Shown in pieces: positions 45,142 through 54,079 of a stretch of 64,000 nucleotides of DNA. The position numbers were made by a program, and so were the translations under genes. Every line of letters begins with the position of its first letter. Position 1 is the stretch's first letter. The notes under the pieces are model-generated. The model saw only the letters and a list, made by a program, of their open reading frames with translations. It made no database searches and was not told the DNA's origin. Source of the DNA: Deltaproteobacteria bacterium (GTDB lineage: Bacteria > Desulfobacterota > Binatia > UBA9968 > JAJDTQ01); contig JAPPNF010000134.1 in the NCBI GenBank assembly GCA_028818755.1, positions 24,094-88,093 on the forward strand, written 5' to 3'.

Positions 45142-46161
45142 ATGACGTTTCTTCGCAACTTCCTCGTGGCTTCGATGGTGCTCGGATTTTTCGCGCAGGC
45201 CGCGCTTGCCGACGAATCCGTCTACAAGGGCAAGCAGGTGGTGATCGTCGTGTCCGCGGACGCGGGCACGTCCTATGACCTCTACCCGCGGACCGCCGCG
45301 CGGCATCTCTCGAAGCACATTCCCGGAAACCCCAGGATCGTGGTCAAGAACATGCCCGGCGCCTCGGGCATGGTGGCGGCCAACTGGCTCTACAACATCG
45401 CCAAGAAGGACGGCCTTACCATGGGCGCCATCCACCGGACCCTGCCGCTGACCCAGGCCCTGGGCGTGAAACAGGCGCGGTTCGACCCGGTGAAGTTCAA
45501 CTGGATCGGCACGCCGGTGCAGGAAACCGCGTCCTGCTTCGTCCGCTCCGACAGCAAGTACAAGACCGCCGAGGACCTGGTCAACGCCAAGGAGCCGGTG
45601 AAGATGGCGGCCACCCAGCCGCGCTCCGACATCTTCATCGTGCCCCTGATGCTCAACAACGTCATGGGCGCCAACATGAAGGTGACCTCCGGCTACCGCG
45701 GCATCATGGCCACCGCCCTGGCCGTGGACAAGGGCGAAGTGGACGGCATCTGCGGCTGGGGCTACGCCTCGCTGCGGGCGCTCAAGAAGGACTGGTTCGA
45801 GAAGAAGGCCATCCGCATCCTGGTGCAGGTCGGGCGCGAGAAGCACCCCGGCCTCAAGGACGTGCCGCTGGCGTCCGACCTCGCCAAGGGGGACAAGAAG
45901 GCCATCCTGGAGGTCTACAACAAGCAGCTCTCCGTGGGACGCCCCTGGACCATGCCTCCCGATGTGCCGGCGGAACGGGTGGAAACCATGCGCCAGGCCT
46001 TTGCCAAGGTGATGAAGGACCCGGCGTTTCTCAAGGACGCCGCGAAGGTGCGGATACAGATAAACCCGCTCCACGGCAAGGAGCTGCAGACGCTGGTGGC
46101 GCAGATGGTGGATATCCCGGCGGCGAACAAGCCGGTGCTGAAGAAGACCTTCAACTACTGA
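45142..46161 (+). CDS. Bug/TctC-type tripartite transporter receptor
   Basis: 339 residues from ATG 45142, with GGAGGA upstream; longer open frame upstream is antisense to the permease genes. Signal peptide about 1-23 (cleavage after QAALA). The Bug fold shows YKGKQVVIVVSADAGTSYDLYPRTAARHL and NPRIVVKNMPGASGMVAANWLY. These periplasmic proteins present carboxylates to TctAB systems; the fused TctAB is encoded about 6 kb away. Confidence 0.87.
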   Translation: MTFLRNFLVASMVLGFFAQAALADESVYKGKQVVIVVSADAGTSYDLYPRTAARHLSKHIPGNPRIVVKNMPGASGMVAANWLYNIAKKDGLTMGAIHRTLPLTQALGVKQARFDPVKFNWIGTPVQETASCFVRSDSKYKTAEDLVNAKEPVKMAATQPRSDIFIVPLMLNNVMGANMKVTSGYRGIMATALAVDKGEVDGICGWGYASLRALKKDWFEKKAIRILVQVGREKHPGLKDVPLASDLAKGDKKAILEVYNKQLSVGRPWTMPPDVPAERVETMRQAFAKVMKDPAFLKDAAKVRIQINPLHGKELQTLVAQMVDIPAANKPVLKKTFNY

Positions 46162-46171
46162 GACTGCAAAA

Positions 46172-46199
46172 GCAGGGGCGACCGGACGGTCGCCCCTGC
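46172..46199. terminator. Strong hairpin between convergent genes
   Basis: A perfect 12-bp stem (GCAGGGGCGACC with its complement) and a GGAC loop lie between the Bug gene and the convergent amidohydrolase. No T run follows, so termination, if any, may be Rho-assisted. Confidence 0.55.
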
Positions 46200-46231
46200 C
46201 ACGAACATCACTCCCTGACGCCTGTCCTCCG

Positions 46232-47278
46232 CTAGTTCAGATCGAACAACCGCTGCGCGTTCTTGCGCAGGATCTTCTCCTTCACCTCGTCCGACAGGTC
46301 CGGGTGGTTCCTGAGGTGGTGCAGGTTCTCCGGGAACTCGTTGTCCCAGTGCGGGATGTCCGAGGCGTAGACGAAGTGGTCGCTGCCCATGTAGTCCACG
46401 GTGGCGGCCAACTGGGACTCGCCGGACTCCAGGCTGAAGTACATGTTGGACTCCCGCACCACGTCGCTGGGCTTCTGTTTCAAGAGCGGCATCTCGTGGG
46501 CGCCGCGCTTTTCCCAATGCTCGTCGAGCCGGTCCATGTAGTAGGGAAGCCAGGTGGCGCCGATCTCGAGGAAGGCGATCTTGAGTTTCGGGAACCGCTC
46601 GGTGATGCCCTGGCAGACCATGCTGGTGAATTGCAATAGGATGCCGGCGGTGAAGGCGTAGGAGTGGACCTCGGCGAAGGTGCTCAGGATGGAGGCTCCG
46701 AGCTCCCGTGACGTGTTGCGCGTGCCGTGGACGCCGAGCACGACGCCCTCCTCCTCGGCCGCCTTGTAGATGGGATCGTAGTAGGTCTCGCCGAGAGCAA
46801 TGGGGAGGCCCGTAGGCAGGATCTCGAAGCCCTTGAGCCCGAGCTCGTTGACCGCGCGCCGTAGCTCCTTGGCCGCCTCCTCCGGCGCCCTCATGGGCAG
46901 CACGCCCACGCAGCTCAGCCGGTTGGACAGCGCGTTGTATTCCTTGGCGAAGTGCGTGTTGGCCGCCCTGGCCGCGGCCACCTGGAAGGGCACTTCCTGG
47001 TTCTTGGCGATGTTGCCCGAGCCCGTGGGGAAGCAGATGGCCACCTCCATGTCCTGCTTGTCCATGAGCGTGTGCCAGCGCCGCACCTGCTCCTCGGGCG
47101 ACAGGCCTTCCCAGTTCACGGACATCTTGAAGCCGTTGAACAGGTTCGGGTCCCAGGGCTGATCTCCGGGCCACAGCGGCGTCGGGCGCTCGTTCCAGGG
47201 AGCCTCCAGGTACTTGCGGATGTCTGCCTGACGTTCGAGGACATGTCCATCCGTATCGACACACGTTGCGCTACCCAT
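46232..47278 (-). CDS. Amidohydrolase-2 family metal-dependent hydrolase
   Basis: 348 residues. The N-terminus has CVDTDGHVLERQADIRKYL (metal-ligand D-x-H). Later landmarks are VLGVHGTRNTSRELG and VDYMGSDHFVYASDIPHWDNEFP with the catalytic Asp. It ends KILRKNAQRLFDLN, a standard end for this family (NAxRLF). It is a distant paralogue of the protein at 39994. The Bug receptor gene converges on it. Substrate is not predictable. Confidence 0.87.
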   Translation of the reverse strand: MGSATCVDTDGHVLERQADIRKYLEAPWNERPTPLWPGDQPWDPNLFNGFKMSVNWEGLSPEEQVRRWHTLMDKQDMEVAICFPTGSGNIAKNQEVPFQVAAARAANTHFAKEYNALSNRLSCVGVLPMRAPEEAAKELRRAVNELGLKGFEILPTGLPIALGETYYDPIYKAAEEEGVVLGVHGTRNTSRELGASILSTFAEVHSYAFTAGILLQFTSMVCQGITERFPKLKIAFLEIGATWLPYYMDRLDEHWEKRGAHEMPLLKQKPSDVVRESNMYFSLESGESQLAATVDYMGSDHFVYASDIPHWDNEFPENLHHLRNHPDLSDEVKEKILRKNAQRLFDLN

Positions 47279-47379
47279 GGTTCCACCTCCATTCGGGTTT
47301 GATTCCCCTGTATTGTGTTTTGACCTCGTTTGTCAATGAGCGTACAAGTGGCAAAGGCGACGGAAACGGAGGTCCGAAC

Positions 47380-48402
47380 ATGTCCACGCAAGCGTACCGT
47401 GCCGTATCGAAATGGCTGGCTGTGGCCGTGCTCTGCGCACTGGCCGCGCCGGCGGGATCCCCTGCCCTGGCGGCGGACGCGAAACCCGCGAGCGAGTGGG
47501 GCAAACGCGGAGACCTGGTGGAGCCCAACTCCGAGATGGCGGTGGCCTATCTCGACGGGAAGATCTACGTCGTCGGCGGCTACCCTTCCACCCGGGTGAG
47601 CGTCGACACCGTGCAGGTGTACGACGTGGCAACGGACAAGTGGGAGCTCACCACGCCCTACCCCACCACCATCAACCACGCGTCGGCGATAGGGTTCGAC
47701 GGCCTCCTCTACGTCATCGGCGGGCAGACCAACGCCGGCGGACGGAGGGAGCGCTCCCGCTATACCGACGCGGTCCACACCTACGATCCCAAGACCAAAA
47801 AGTGGACGCCGCGGGCGCCAATGCCCACCAAGCGCAGCGCCATGGCCCATGACGTCATCGACGGCAAGTTCTACGTAGCCGGAGGACGTCCGCCGCAAGG
47901 GCACGACTTCGCCGTCTACGATCCCAAGGCGGACAAGTGGACGACGCTGCCGGACCTGCCCACCCAGCGCAACCACATTGCCGCCGCCAACATCGACGGG
48001 AAGCTCTACGTGGCCGGAGGGCGTTTCGGCGGAGGCTTCCGCAGCGAGATCACCCCGGCCCTGGAAGTCTACGACCCCAAGACCAACCAGTGGGCCACGC
48101 GGCGGCCCATGTCCGAAGCTCGTGGCGGACTCAACGGCATCGCCGTGGAGGGCTGCTTCCACACCTTCGGCGGCGAGCATCCGTCCGCGGGTCCGTCGGG
48201 CGTGTTCCCGCACCACGAGGTCTACAACCCCAAGACGGACACCTGGACACGCCTGCCCGATATGCCCATACCGGTCCACGGGGTCACCGGCCTGGTCTAT
48301 CTGAACGGCTGGATTCACCTGCCCGGCGGCGGCATCCGGCGGGGCGGCAGCAGCGGCACGACGCATCACCAAGTCGTGCGCACCAACATGCAGTGCCGTT
48401 GA
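47380..48402 (+). CDS. Secreted kelch-repeat beta-propeller protein
   Basis: 340 residues from ATG 47380; a longer frame to 47266 lacks a signal sequence. Signal peptide about 1-31 (ending PALAADA). Six kelch repeats follow at ~50-residue spacing, with typical cores DGKIYVVGGY, DGLLYVIGGQTN, DGKFYVAGGRP and DGKLYVAGGRFGG. Kelch propellers bind ligands or proteins; the enzyme subtype cannot be told. Its stop overlaps the next small gene, so the two are probably coupled. Confidence 0.87.
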   Translation: MSTQAYRAVSKWLAVAVLCALAAPAGSPALAADAKPASEWGKRGDLVEPNSEMAVAYLDGKIYVVGGYPSTRVSVDTVQVYDVATDKWELTTPYPTTINHASAIGFDGLLYVIGGQTNAGGRRERSRYTDAVHTYDPKTKKWTPRAPMPTKRSAMAHDVIDGKFYVAGGRPPQGHDFAVYDPKADKWTTLPDLPTQRNHIAAANIDGKLYVAGGRFGGGFRSEITPALEVYDPKTNQWATRRPMSEARGGLNGIAVEGCFHTFGGEHPSAGPSGVFPHHEVYNPKTDTWTRLPDMPIPVHGVTGLVYLNGWIHLPGGGIRRGGSSGTTHHQVVRTNMQCR

Positions 48403-48614
48403 GGGCCGGCGCCGCCAAGACCGCCGGCGCCGCGGTTTCGGCCCTCGGCCTCCTGTCCCTGCTCCCCGACCCGGTGTGGGCGCATGCCGTGGTCCAGCGC
48501 TACGAACTGCCGGTGCCCCTCTGGTACTACCTCACGGGGGCGGGGCTGGTGGTGGCCTTGACCTTCGTGGTGCTGATGGCGTTTCGCCGGGAAGCGGCCC
48601 CGGCGCCGCCGTGA
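48393..48614 (+). CDS. Small membrane protein, N-terminal part of an interrupted gene
   Basis: 73 residues from GTG 48393, overlapping the kelch stop. A signal-like segment (TAGAAVSALGLLSLLPDPVWA) is followed by VVQRYELPVPLWYYLTGAGLVVALTFVVLMAFRRE with one membrane helix. It ends at TGA 48612-48614. The same frame continues beyond the TGA into the next membrane protein. The RYELPVPLW...-helix pattern is what I recall at the N-terminus of longer polytopic proteins of that kind, so the two pieces look like one gene split by a stop. Confidence 0.6.
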   Translation: MPLRAGAAKTAGAAVSALGLLSLLPDPVWAHAVVQRYELPVPLWYYLTGAGLVVALTFVVLMAFRREAAPAPP

Positions 48615-48674
48615 AGCCGCGACATCTCCCGGACGTGGCCCGGGCGCCTGATCACCAACGATGGACTCGGGAGG

Positions 48675-49862
48675 GTGCTGGGCGGCCTCTCCGTAGCCGT
48701 TTTCGTGTTCCTGATCGCCGCCGGATTGCTCGGGACGCAGCAGGACCAGTTGGCGAACATCCTGCCCGCCTTCGTGTGGGTGGCCTGGTGGGTCGGTCTG
48801 GGTTTCGTGTGCGCGCTGGTCGGCAATATCTGGCCCGCCCTGAACCCCTGGGCCGCGGCGCCGGCGCTGCTGCCCGAAGGCCTGCGCCGGCGCGCCGTGC
48901 GGCCGCTGCCTTCATGGCTGGGCGTCTGGCCGGCGGTGTTCCTCTACCTCTGCTTCGCCTGGGCCGAGCTGGTGTGGCCGGACAACACGGCTCCCGCGAA
49001 GCTGGCTTCCCTCATCCTCGTCTACAGCGCCATCACATGGGCCGCCATGGCCCGTTACGGCGTCGAACCGTGGCTGCGGTGCGGCGAGACCTTCTCCCTC
49101 GTCTTCGGACTCTTCGGCCGTTTCGCCCCCTTCGCCCGGACGCCCGCGAGTGCGCTGGTGCTGCGGCACTACGGGTCCGGCTTGGCCGCGGGCGAGAAAG
49201 TCCCTGCCTCCATGGTGGTCCTGGTGATAACGCTGCTCGCCACCGTGAGCTTCGACGGCTTTCTCCACACGCCGAGTTGGGCACGGCTCTACGCCGCCGC
49301 GGCGCACGCACTCTACGATCTCGGCTGGACCCATCTGCTGGGCAACACCGGAGCCCGCACCCTGGTCTTCACCACGGGGCTCGTGCTGGCGCCGCTCTGC
49401 TTCCTGGCCCTGTTCCTGGCCACCTGCAAGCTCACGGCGCACCTGGAGAGCCGCGGAAGCGACGAGCGGCGCGGAGCCGCGGACTTGGCCTCATCATACG
49501 TGCTCACGCTGGTGCCCATCGCCGTCGCCTATCACGTGGCACACTACCTGCTGCTGTTGATGATCGAGGGTCAACTCCTCTACGGGCACATCTCCGACCC
49601 GTTCGGCGTGGGCTGGGATCTCTTCGGCACCGCGGGGACGACGCCGGACCCCACCGTGGTGGATGCCCGGTTCCTGTGGCTGTTCTCCCTCTTCGTCATC
49701 GTCGCCGGCCACGTCATCGCCGTGTGGCTGGCCCACAGGGCAGCCCGCGACGAACACCCCGGCAACGCGGCCGTGGCGCCTCAGCTCCCCATGCTGGTTC
49801 TGATGGTCGGCTACACGATCTTCAGCCTGTGGATCATCGGCCAGCCCATCGTGGAAGTGTGA
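48675..49862 (+). CDS. Polytopic membrane protein, C-terminal part of an interrupted gene
   Basis: 395 residues if translated from GTG 48675, with about 9-10 membrane segments, including WVAWWVGLGFVCALVGNIWPALNPWAA, TLVPIAVAYHVAHYLLLLMI and MVGYTIFSLWIIGQP. No transport motif is recognised. The reading frame is open back to 48615, directly after the TGA that ends the 73-residue gene, and lies in the same frame. A well-placed ribosome-binding site before GTG 48675 is not evident (GGAG lies only a few bases upstream). Function unknown. Confidence 0.65.
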   Translation: MLGGLSVAVFVFLIAAGLLGTQQDQLANILPAFVWVAWWVGLGFVCALVGNIWPALNPWAAAPALLPEGLRRRAVRPLPSWLGVWPAVFLYLCFAWAELVWPDNTAPAKLASLILVYSAITWAAMARYGVEPWLRCGETFSLVFGLFGRFAPFARTPASALVLRHYGSGLAAGEKVPASMVVLVITLLATVSFDGFLHTPSWARLYAAAAHALYDLGWTHLLGNTGARTLVFTTGLVLAPLCFLALFLATCKLTAHLESRGSDERRGAADLASSYVLTLVPIAVAYHVAHYLLLLMIEGQLLYGHISDPFGVGWDLFGTAGTTPDPTVVDARFLWLFSLFVIVAGHVIAVWLAHRAARDEHPGNAAVAPQLPMLVLMVGYTIFSLWIIGQPIVEV

Positions 49863-49865
49863 AAA

Positions 49866-49899
49866 GAAAAAGGGGCCTCTCTTTCGAGAGGCCCCTTTC
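49866..49899. terminator. Bidirectional intrinsic terminator
   Basis: AAAAAGGGGCCTCTC-TTTC-GAGAGGCCCCTTT forms an 11-bp GC-rich stem with A and T runs on the two sides. It serves the plus-strand membrane gene and the convergent Hsp20 gene. Confidence 0.88.
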
Positions 49900-49932
49900 G
49901 TGCCTGTTCCGACTTCCCGGCGAGCCCGTGGC

Positions 49933-50391
49933 TCAGCCGGCGTGGGGCTCGGTGCCCTCCGCTTCGCCGGCATCGCTCAGCACCGGGACCTTGCGCCCCA
50001 CCGCCTTGGCGGGCAGCGGCACCGAAACCTCGATCACGCCGTTCTTGTAGCGGGCCTCGATCTTGTCGGCGTCGACGCCGTTGGGCAACCTCACCGCGCG
50101 CTCGAACCTGCCGCGGAAAGTCTCCTTGTAGTAGTGGTCCTTCTCCTCCGCCTTCCGCTCGCCCTTGATGGTCAGGACTCTGCCTTCCACCTTGATGTCC
50201 AGATCCTTCGGGTCCACTCCCGGCAGATCGATCCGGAAGACATAGTGTCCGTCTTTCGCGTACGCGTCCATCGGAGGCGTCCAGCCGGCGTCCGGCTCAC
50301 GGCGCCCCAGGAATCGGTCGAGTACGGCATCCAGGTCACGATGTCCGCCGAATACGAACGGATGCCATCTTGTCACTTCATGTCCCAACAT
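49933..50391 (-). CDS. Small heat shock protein Hsp20
   Basis: 152 residues from ATG 50391, eight bases after GGAGG; an in-frame ATG at 50457 lacks such a site. The alpha-crystallin domain is about 45-140. It includes YVFRIDLPGVDPKDLDIKVEGRVLTIKGERKAEEK and RYKNGVIEVSVPLP. Such proteins form oligomers that hold unfolding proteins for refolding by other chaperones. It shares a bidirectional terminator with the upstream membrane gene. Confidence 0.93.
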   Translation of the reverse strand: MLGHEVTRWHPFVFGGHRDLDAVLDRFLGRREPDAGWTPPMDAYAKDGHYVFRIDLPGVDPKDLDIKVEGRVLTIKGERKAEEKDHYYKETFRGRFERAVRLPNGVDADKIEARYKNGVIEVSVPLPAKAVGRKVPVLSDAGEAEGTEPHAG

Positions 50392-50448
50392 GTTCCATGC
50401 CTCCTTCCCTGAAACCCTTTGCAATGCTTCCCTGAATTCTGTGGAGCT

Positions 50449-50466
50449 CCTTGTCACAGGACAAGG
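50449..50466. promoter_or_regulatory. Inverted repeat upstream of hsp20
   Basis: CCTTGTC-ACAG-GACAAGG, a perfect 7-bp inverted repeat, lies 58-75 bases upstream of the Hsp20 start. It may be a repressor operator. It is not a CIRCE element. Confidence 0.35.
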
Positions 50467-50539
50467 TAAGCATCGAAACAGCCTACGTCAATGGTGTATC
50501 GAGCGCATTTTTTTCAACGGCACCCGCGCAGCGGCATCG

Positions 50540-50569
50540 TTGACACGGCGGTTGGCGCGACCCTATAAT
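50540..50569 (+). promoter_or_regulatory. Sigma70 promoter of the second Bug receptor
   Basis: Consensus TTGACA (50540-50545) and TATAAT (50564-50569) are separated by 18 bases, 44 bases before the ATG of the Bug receptor gene. Confidence 0.8.
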
Positions 50570-50612
50570 GCGGCCCGTTTCGCTTAGCACACACGCCGTA
50601 CAGGAGGGTGAC

Positions 50613-51587
50613 ATGAAAAGAACTCTTGCCGCCGTTATCGCCGCCTTCGGCCTCATCGTATTCGCCAACACCGTTCATGCCGATTTCCCCAACCGGACCG
50701 TCACGATTCTCGTGCACGCTTCGCCCGGAGGCGGGTTCGATGCCATCGCCCGGGCCCTGGGCCGCTACATGAAACCCTTCATACCCAAGAACGTCGACAT
50801 CGTCGTCAAGAACGTCGTCGGCGCCGGCGGCATCACCGGCACCGTCGCCATGTACCGCGCCAAGCCCGACGGCTACACCATCGGCCACATCTACGCCGAC
50901 GGGATGCTGGGAACCCAGATGATCCGGGACAACGTCGGCTACGACATCGACAAGTTCACCTGGCTCGCGGTGGTGAGCTCACAGGAGGCGGAGGCGCTGC
51001 TGGTTCGCAAACAATCGCCCTACCGCACCGTCGAGGACCTGCAGAAGGCCAAGCGGGTGACCTGGGGGGTCGAGGGCATCGGCATCGCGCGCTGGGTCCA
51101 TGCGTTTCTGGCCGCCAACGAGTTGAAGATCCCGTTCGACGTGGTGGCCGGCTACGGCGGCACCGGCGAGACGCTGCCGGGCCTGCTTCGGGGCGACTTC
51201 GACGTGTTCACGCAGCCCATCGACCACCCCTCCACGCTGCCGTACATCCGCTCGGGCGAAATCGTGCCGATTGTCAACCTGGGCGAGAGCCGCGCCAAGA
51301 ACGCGCCGGACACACCCACGGCCATCGAACTGGGCTACAAGAACCTTATCGTCAAGGTGTTTCGCGCCATGGTCGGACCTCCCGGGCTGTCCAAGGACCT
51401 CCACAAGCAGTGGGAGAGCCTGCTGTTGAAGACCATGAACAGCAAGCCTTACAAGGACTGGGCGGCTTCGTTCGGTATCCCGCTGGTGCCGGGGAACGCC
51501 GCGGCGGCGGCCGGCGACATGAAGGTGTTCGTGGACCTGTACAGCAAGTACCGTCAGCCCATGCTGGACGCGCTCAAGAAGAAATAG
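50613..51587 (+). CDS. Bug/TctC-type tripartite transporter receptor
   Basis: 324 residues from ATG 50613, preceded by AGGAGGG. Signal peptide about 1-24 (ending TVHA). Bug fold: FPNRTVTILVHASPGGGFDAIARALGRYM, KNVVGAGGITGTVAMYRAKPDGYTIG. The ligand is probably a carboxylate. It is the second such receptor here and lacks adjacent TctA/B genes. The DUF3891 gene follows 62 bases later and may be co-transcribed. Confidence 0.88.
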   Translation: MKRTLAAVIAAFGLIVFANTVHADFPNRTVTILVHASPGGGFDAIARALGRYMKPFIPKNVDIVVKNVVGAGGITGTVAMYRAKPDGYTIGHIYADGMLGTQMIRDNVGYDIDKFTWLAVVSSQEAEALLVRKQSPYRTVEDLQKAKRVTWGVEGIGIARWVHAFLAANELKIPFDVVAGYGGTGETLPGLLRGDFDVFTQPIDHPSTLPYIRSGEIVPIVNLGESRAKNAPDTPTAIELGYKNLIVKVFRAMVGPPGLSKDLHKQWESLLLKTMNSKPYKDWAASFGIPLVPGNAAAAAGDMKVFVDLYSKYRQPMLDALKKK

Positions 51588-51649
51588 CCGCGTGCGGCCG
51601 ACCACGGATGCCGGAAGACACCGCTGGGGGGCCGAGGAGAAGATTCGCC

Positions 51650-52495
51650 ATGATGGTCAATCCTTACAACGATTCGCAGTTGATGCTGGCGCTCCAGTTC
51701 GACCACTCACGGGTGGCGGGCTTCTTCGCGGCCCACTGGGGCAACGATGAGTTCGACCGCCCCGAGCCGTATGCGTCGGTGGTGCTGGCGGCCCAGGAGC
51801 ACGACCACGGCTGGTGGGAATGGGAGATGCGGCCGTCCACGCTGAACGACAGGAACTTCCCCATGGACTACCACGACGGCAGCTTCAAGTTCCTCGGCCA
51901 GCTCCGGCTGGACTTCTACAAGAACGTCGTGGACAACGTGCTCCAGCGGGACCCCTACGCGGCCATGCTGATCGCGATGCACGGGGTGGCGCTCATGAAC
52001 GCCGGCTACGGCAAGTACACCCATCCGCCCGATCGCACCGCCGACCCGCGGGTGCGCGCCTACGTCGACCACCAGGAAGCGTTGAGAAAGCGGCTGGCCG
52101 CCGAGTTGGCCGAATCCCAAGAGTTCGGCGACTACTGCTCCGAGGACCAGATCTGGACCAACTACGACTACATCGAGGTGTTCGACCAGCTCGCCCAGTA
52201 CGTCTGCAACCGCTACCCCCTGAACAGCAAGAAGCGGAAGCTGGGCCCCAGCGACACGCTCAACGACGTGAACGTGCCGACAAGGAAGGGCGCGCCTCCC
52301 GTGCGCATCCACGTCGATACCGTGGCCGAGCACCGCGCCGTCGTCGACCCTTACCCGTTTTCGGTGGACCCGCTGGTGTTCAGCTTCCCCGCCCGGCTGG
52401 TGCCCAACCGGCGCTACGACGGTCCGGATGATTTCCTGAACGAGTTCTACCGGGCGGAGCGGATCACCGTCACCCACACGCTCTGTTCAAGCTGA
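51650..52495 (+). CDS. DUF3891 family protein
   Basis: 281 residues from ATG 51650, with GAGGAGA upstream; ATG 51608 is also in frame. The DUF3891 pattern is visible: LMLALQFDHSRVAGFFAAHWGN, AAQEHDHGWWEWEMRPSTLN and MLIAMHGVALMNAGYGKY. The many His residues in conserved positions (DHS, EHDHGW, MHG) resemble an HD-like metal site, but no activity is established. It follows the Bug receptor gene and is followed by a hairpin. Confidence 0.85.
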   Translation: MMVNPYNDSQLMLALQFDHSRVAGFFAAHWGNDEFDRPEPYASVVLAAQEHDHGWWEWEMRPSTLNDRNFPMDYHDGSFKFLGQLRLDFYKNVVDNVLQRDPYAAMLIAMHGVALMNAGYGKYTHPPDRTADPRVRAYVDHQEALRKRLAAELAESQEFGDYCSEDQIWTNYDYIEVFDQLAQYVCNRYPLNSKKRKLGPSDTLNDVNVPTRKGAPPVRIHVDTVAEHRAVVDPYPFSVDPLVFSFPARLVPNRRYDGPDDFLNEFYRAERITVTHTLCSS

Positions 52496-52505
52496 GAAAC
52501 CTGGC

Positions 52506-52533
52506 GAACCGGACGGGGAACCCCGTCCGGTTC
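52506..52533. terminator. Hairpin between convergent genes
   Basis: A perfect 12-bp stem (GAACCGGACGGG with its complement) and a 4-base loop lie between the DUF3891 gene and the convergent BNR-repeat gene. There is no clear T run. Confidence 0.55.
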
Positions 52534-52545
52534 GTTCGGGGCGGA

Positions 52546-53706
52546 TCAGGAAGCGGACAGCAGCCGCACGCCGTATAGCCGGGTCTCCGGCAAATCCAGC
52601 TTCTCCCACGCTTCGCCCGCGTCGTGGCTGGCGTACACCGACCCGTCGGTGTAGCCGATGACCACCGTTTCGGGATCATCCGGATGCACCGTGACGCAGC
52701 TCGTCATATGGGCGTGCCCGTGGGGCAAACCGCCTTCCAGCTTGCGCCACGTCGTTCCGCGGTCATCGCTGCGCAGGATGGCGGACTTTGCGCCGCCCAG
52801 CTCTTCCGAGGTATCGCGGCTGAAGCGGATGGTGTTGTACGGCCCCGGACGGACCGTGCGATGACCCTTCCAGGATGTAGGTCCATTCTCCGCGGCGCCC
52901 AGAAAGATACGCTCCGGAACGTTGGGGTGTATGTCGAAGGGAATGGCGTAGGAACGCCCCATGTCGTATTCCAGCTTGCGCCAGGACGCGCCGCCATCGT
53001 CCGTGCGGTAGGTGCCGATGCCCGTGGTGGCGTACAGGGTATCGAGGCTCGCGGGATCCCGCATCACCCAGTGCACGTCCCGGTAGACCCGGCCGTCCTC
53101 GTGGGCGCCCATCTGGTAGGGCACCACGCCCGACGGATCGTTCACCTCCGGGTAGGCCGCGCCGCTCCCCGGGCCGCTGATGTCCTCCCAGGTCTCGCCG
53201 CGGTCGCGGCTCCGCACCACGCCGCCCTCCTCGACCCCGACCACGATCTCGTCCGGCACCCGCCCGTCCAGCACGATGCAGCGGATGTGCGGCGTGTGGG
53301 GCGGCGGTGGAAAGGTCCAACGGGTGTAGTCCTCGAGCTTCCGAAAGGCCGTAAGCTCGCGGAACGAACGGCCGCCGTTGTCGCTCATGTACACCGCGGC
53401 GGGCAGCGTGCCCACGTAGATCTCTCCGGCCCGTGTCGGATGCGGCTGCATGGTCCAGATGTCCCGGTAGTCCAGTCCGCCGGACGGAATCCACTTCCAG
53501 CTCTCCCCGCCGTCCTCGCTCACGTGCATCTCCGTGCTGGTGGCGGCATACAGCCGGTCCGGGTCCCCCGCGTCCCGCGCCACCTCCCGCAGCACCTCGC
53601 CCTCCAGCACGCGGTCCAGCACCTCCACCTGTCTGGTACGGCCGTCCCAATGGCAGCGGACCAGGTTGTCGGCGGTCAACAGAAACATCTTGAGATCTGA
53701 TCTCAT
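52546..53706 (-). CDS. BNR/sialidase-like beta-propeller protein
   Basis: 386 residues from ATG 53706, six bases after GGAGGG. Several Asp-box/BNR repeats (S-x-D-x-G-x-x-W): SEDGGESWKWI, SRDRGETWEDI, TDDGGASWRKL, SDDRGTTWRKL and SHDAGEAWEKL. There is no signal peptide, so it is probably cytoplasmic. The repeats form a six- or seven-bladed propeller like those of exo-alpha-sialidases and VPS10-type proteins. Catalytic residues of true sialidases are not evident, so I call only the fold. Confidence 0.85.
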   Translation of the reverse strand: MRSDLKMFLLTADNLVRCHWDGRTRQVEVLDRVLEGEVLREVARDAGDPDRLYAATSTEMHVSEDGGESWKWIPSGGLDYRDIWTMQPHPTRAGEIYVGTLPAAVYMSDNGGRSFRELTAFRKLEDYTRWTFPPPPHTPHIRCIVLDGRVPDEIVVGVEEGGVVRSRDRGETWEDISGPGSGAAYPEVNDPSGVVPYQMGAHEDGRVYRDVHWVMRDPASLDTLYATTGIGTYRTDDGGASWRKLEYDMGRSYAIPFDIHPNVPERIFLGAAENGPTSWKGHRTVRPGPYNTIRFSRDTSEELGGAKSAILRSDDRGTTWRKLEGGLPHGHAHMTSCVTVHPDDPETVVIGYTDGSVYASHDAGEAWEKLDLPETRLYGVRLLSAS

Positions 53707-53755
53707 ATCGTTCCCTCCATTGTCTCTAGAGCCATTTGCCGGTCGGGCGACGTGC

Positions 53756-54079
53756 TCACGATTTCGCCAACCGGGCGTTGATCAGCCGATTCAGGCTGAC
53801 ACCTTCTTCTGCCGCCTGCAAGGCGAGCTCGCGATGTGTTTCGGGTGTCACCCGCACCACGAATTTTCCACTATAGATGCGGGCCGCCAATGGCTCCGGA
53901 GGTTTCTCTCCGTTGGATCGCATGTCCTCCAGCACATCAACTACCAGCCGTCGGATGCCTGACAACGCCTTGGCCGGGGTCGGCGCAAGCCAGCTCAACG
54001 ATGGGAACTCAACGCATAGAGCGACATGCTCGCCGTCTTCCGGGGACCATGTGATCCGGTACGTATAGTGATCAACCAT
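53756..54079 (-). CDS. hicB: HicB-type antitoxin
   Basis: 107 residues from ATG 54079. The HicB RNase-H-like fold is about 1-55 (YTYRITWSPEDGEHVALCVEFPSLSWLAPTPAKALSGI). A C-terminal ribbon-helix-helix is about 70-105 (GKFVVRVTPETHRELALQAAEEGVSLNRLINARL). It overlaps the toxin gene by eight bases. It should neutralise HicA and repress the operon, for which a palindrome over the -10 box is a candidate operator. Confidence 0.88.
   Translation of the reverse strand: MVDHYTYRITWSPEDGEHVALCVEFPSLSWLAPTPAKALSGIRRLVVDVLEDMRSNGEKPPEPLAARIYSGKFVVRVTPETHRELALQAAEEGVSLNRLINARLAKS

Noticed and set aside
48612-48614. Selenocysteine reading of the TGA between the two membrane-protein pieces
   Set aside because: No redox motif surrounds it. 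The nearest hairpin (CCCGG/CCGGG) has a loop starting with A and C, not G. A nonsense mutation or split gene is more likely.
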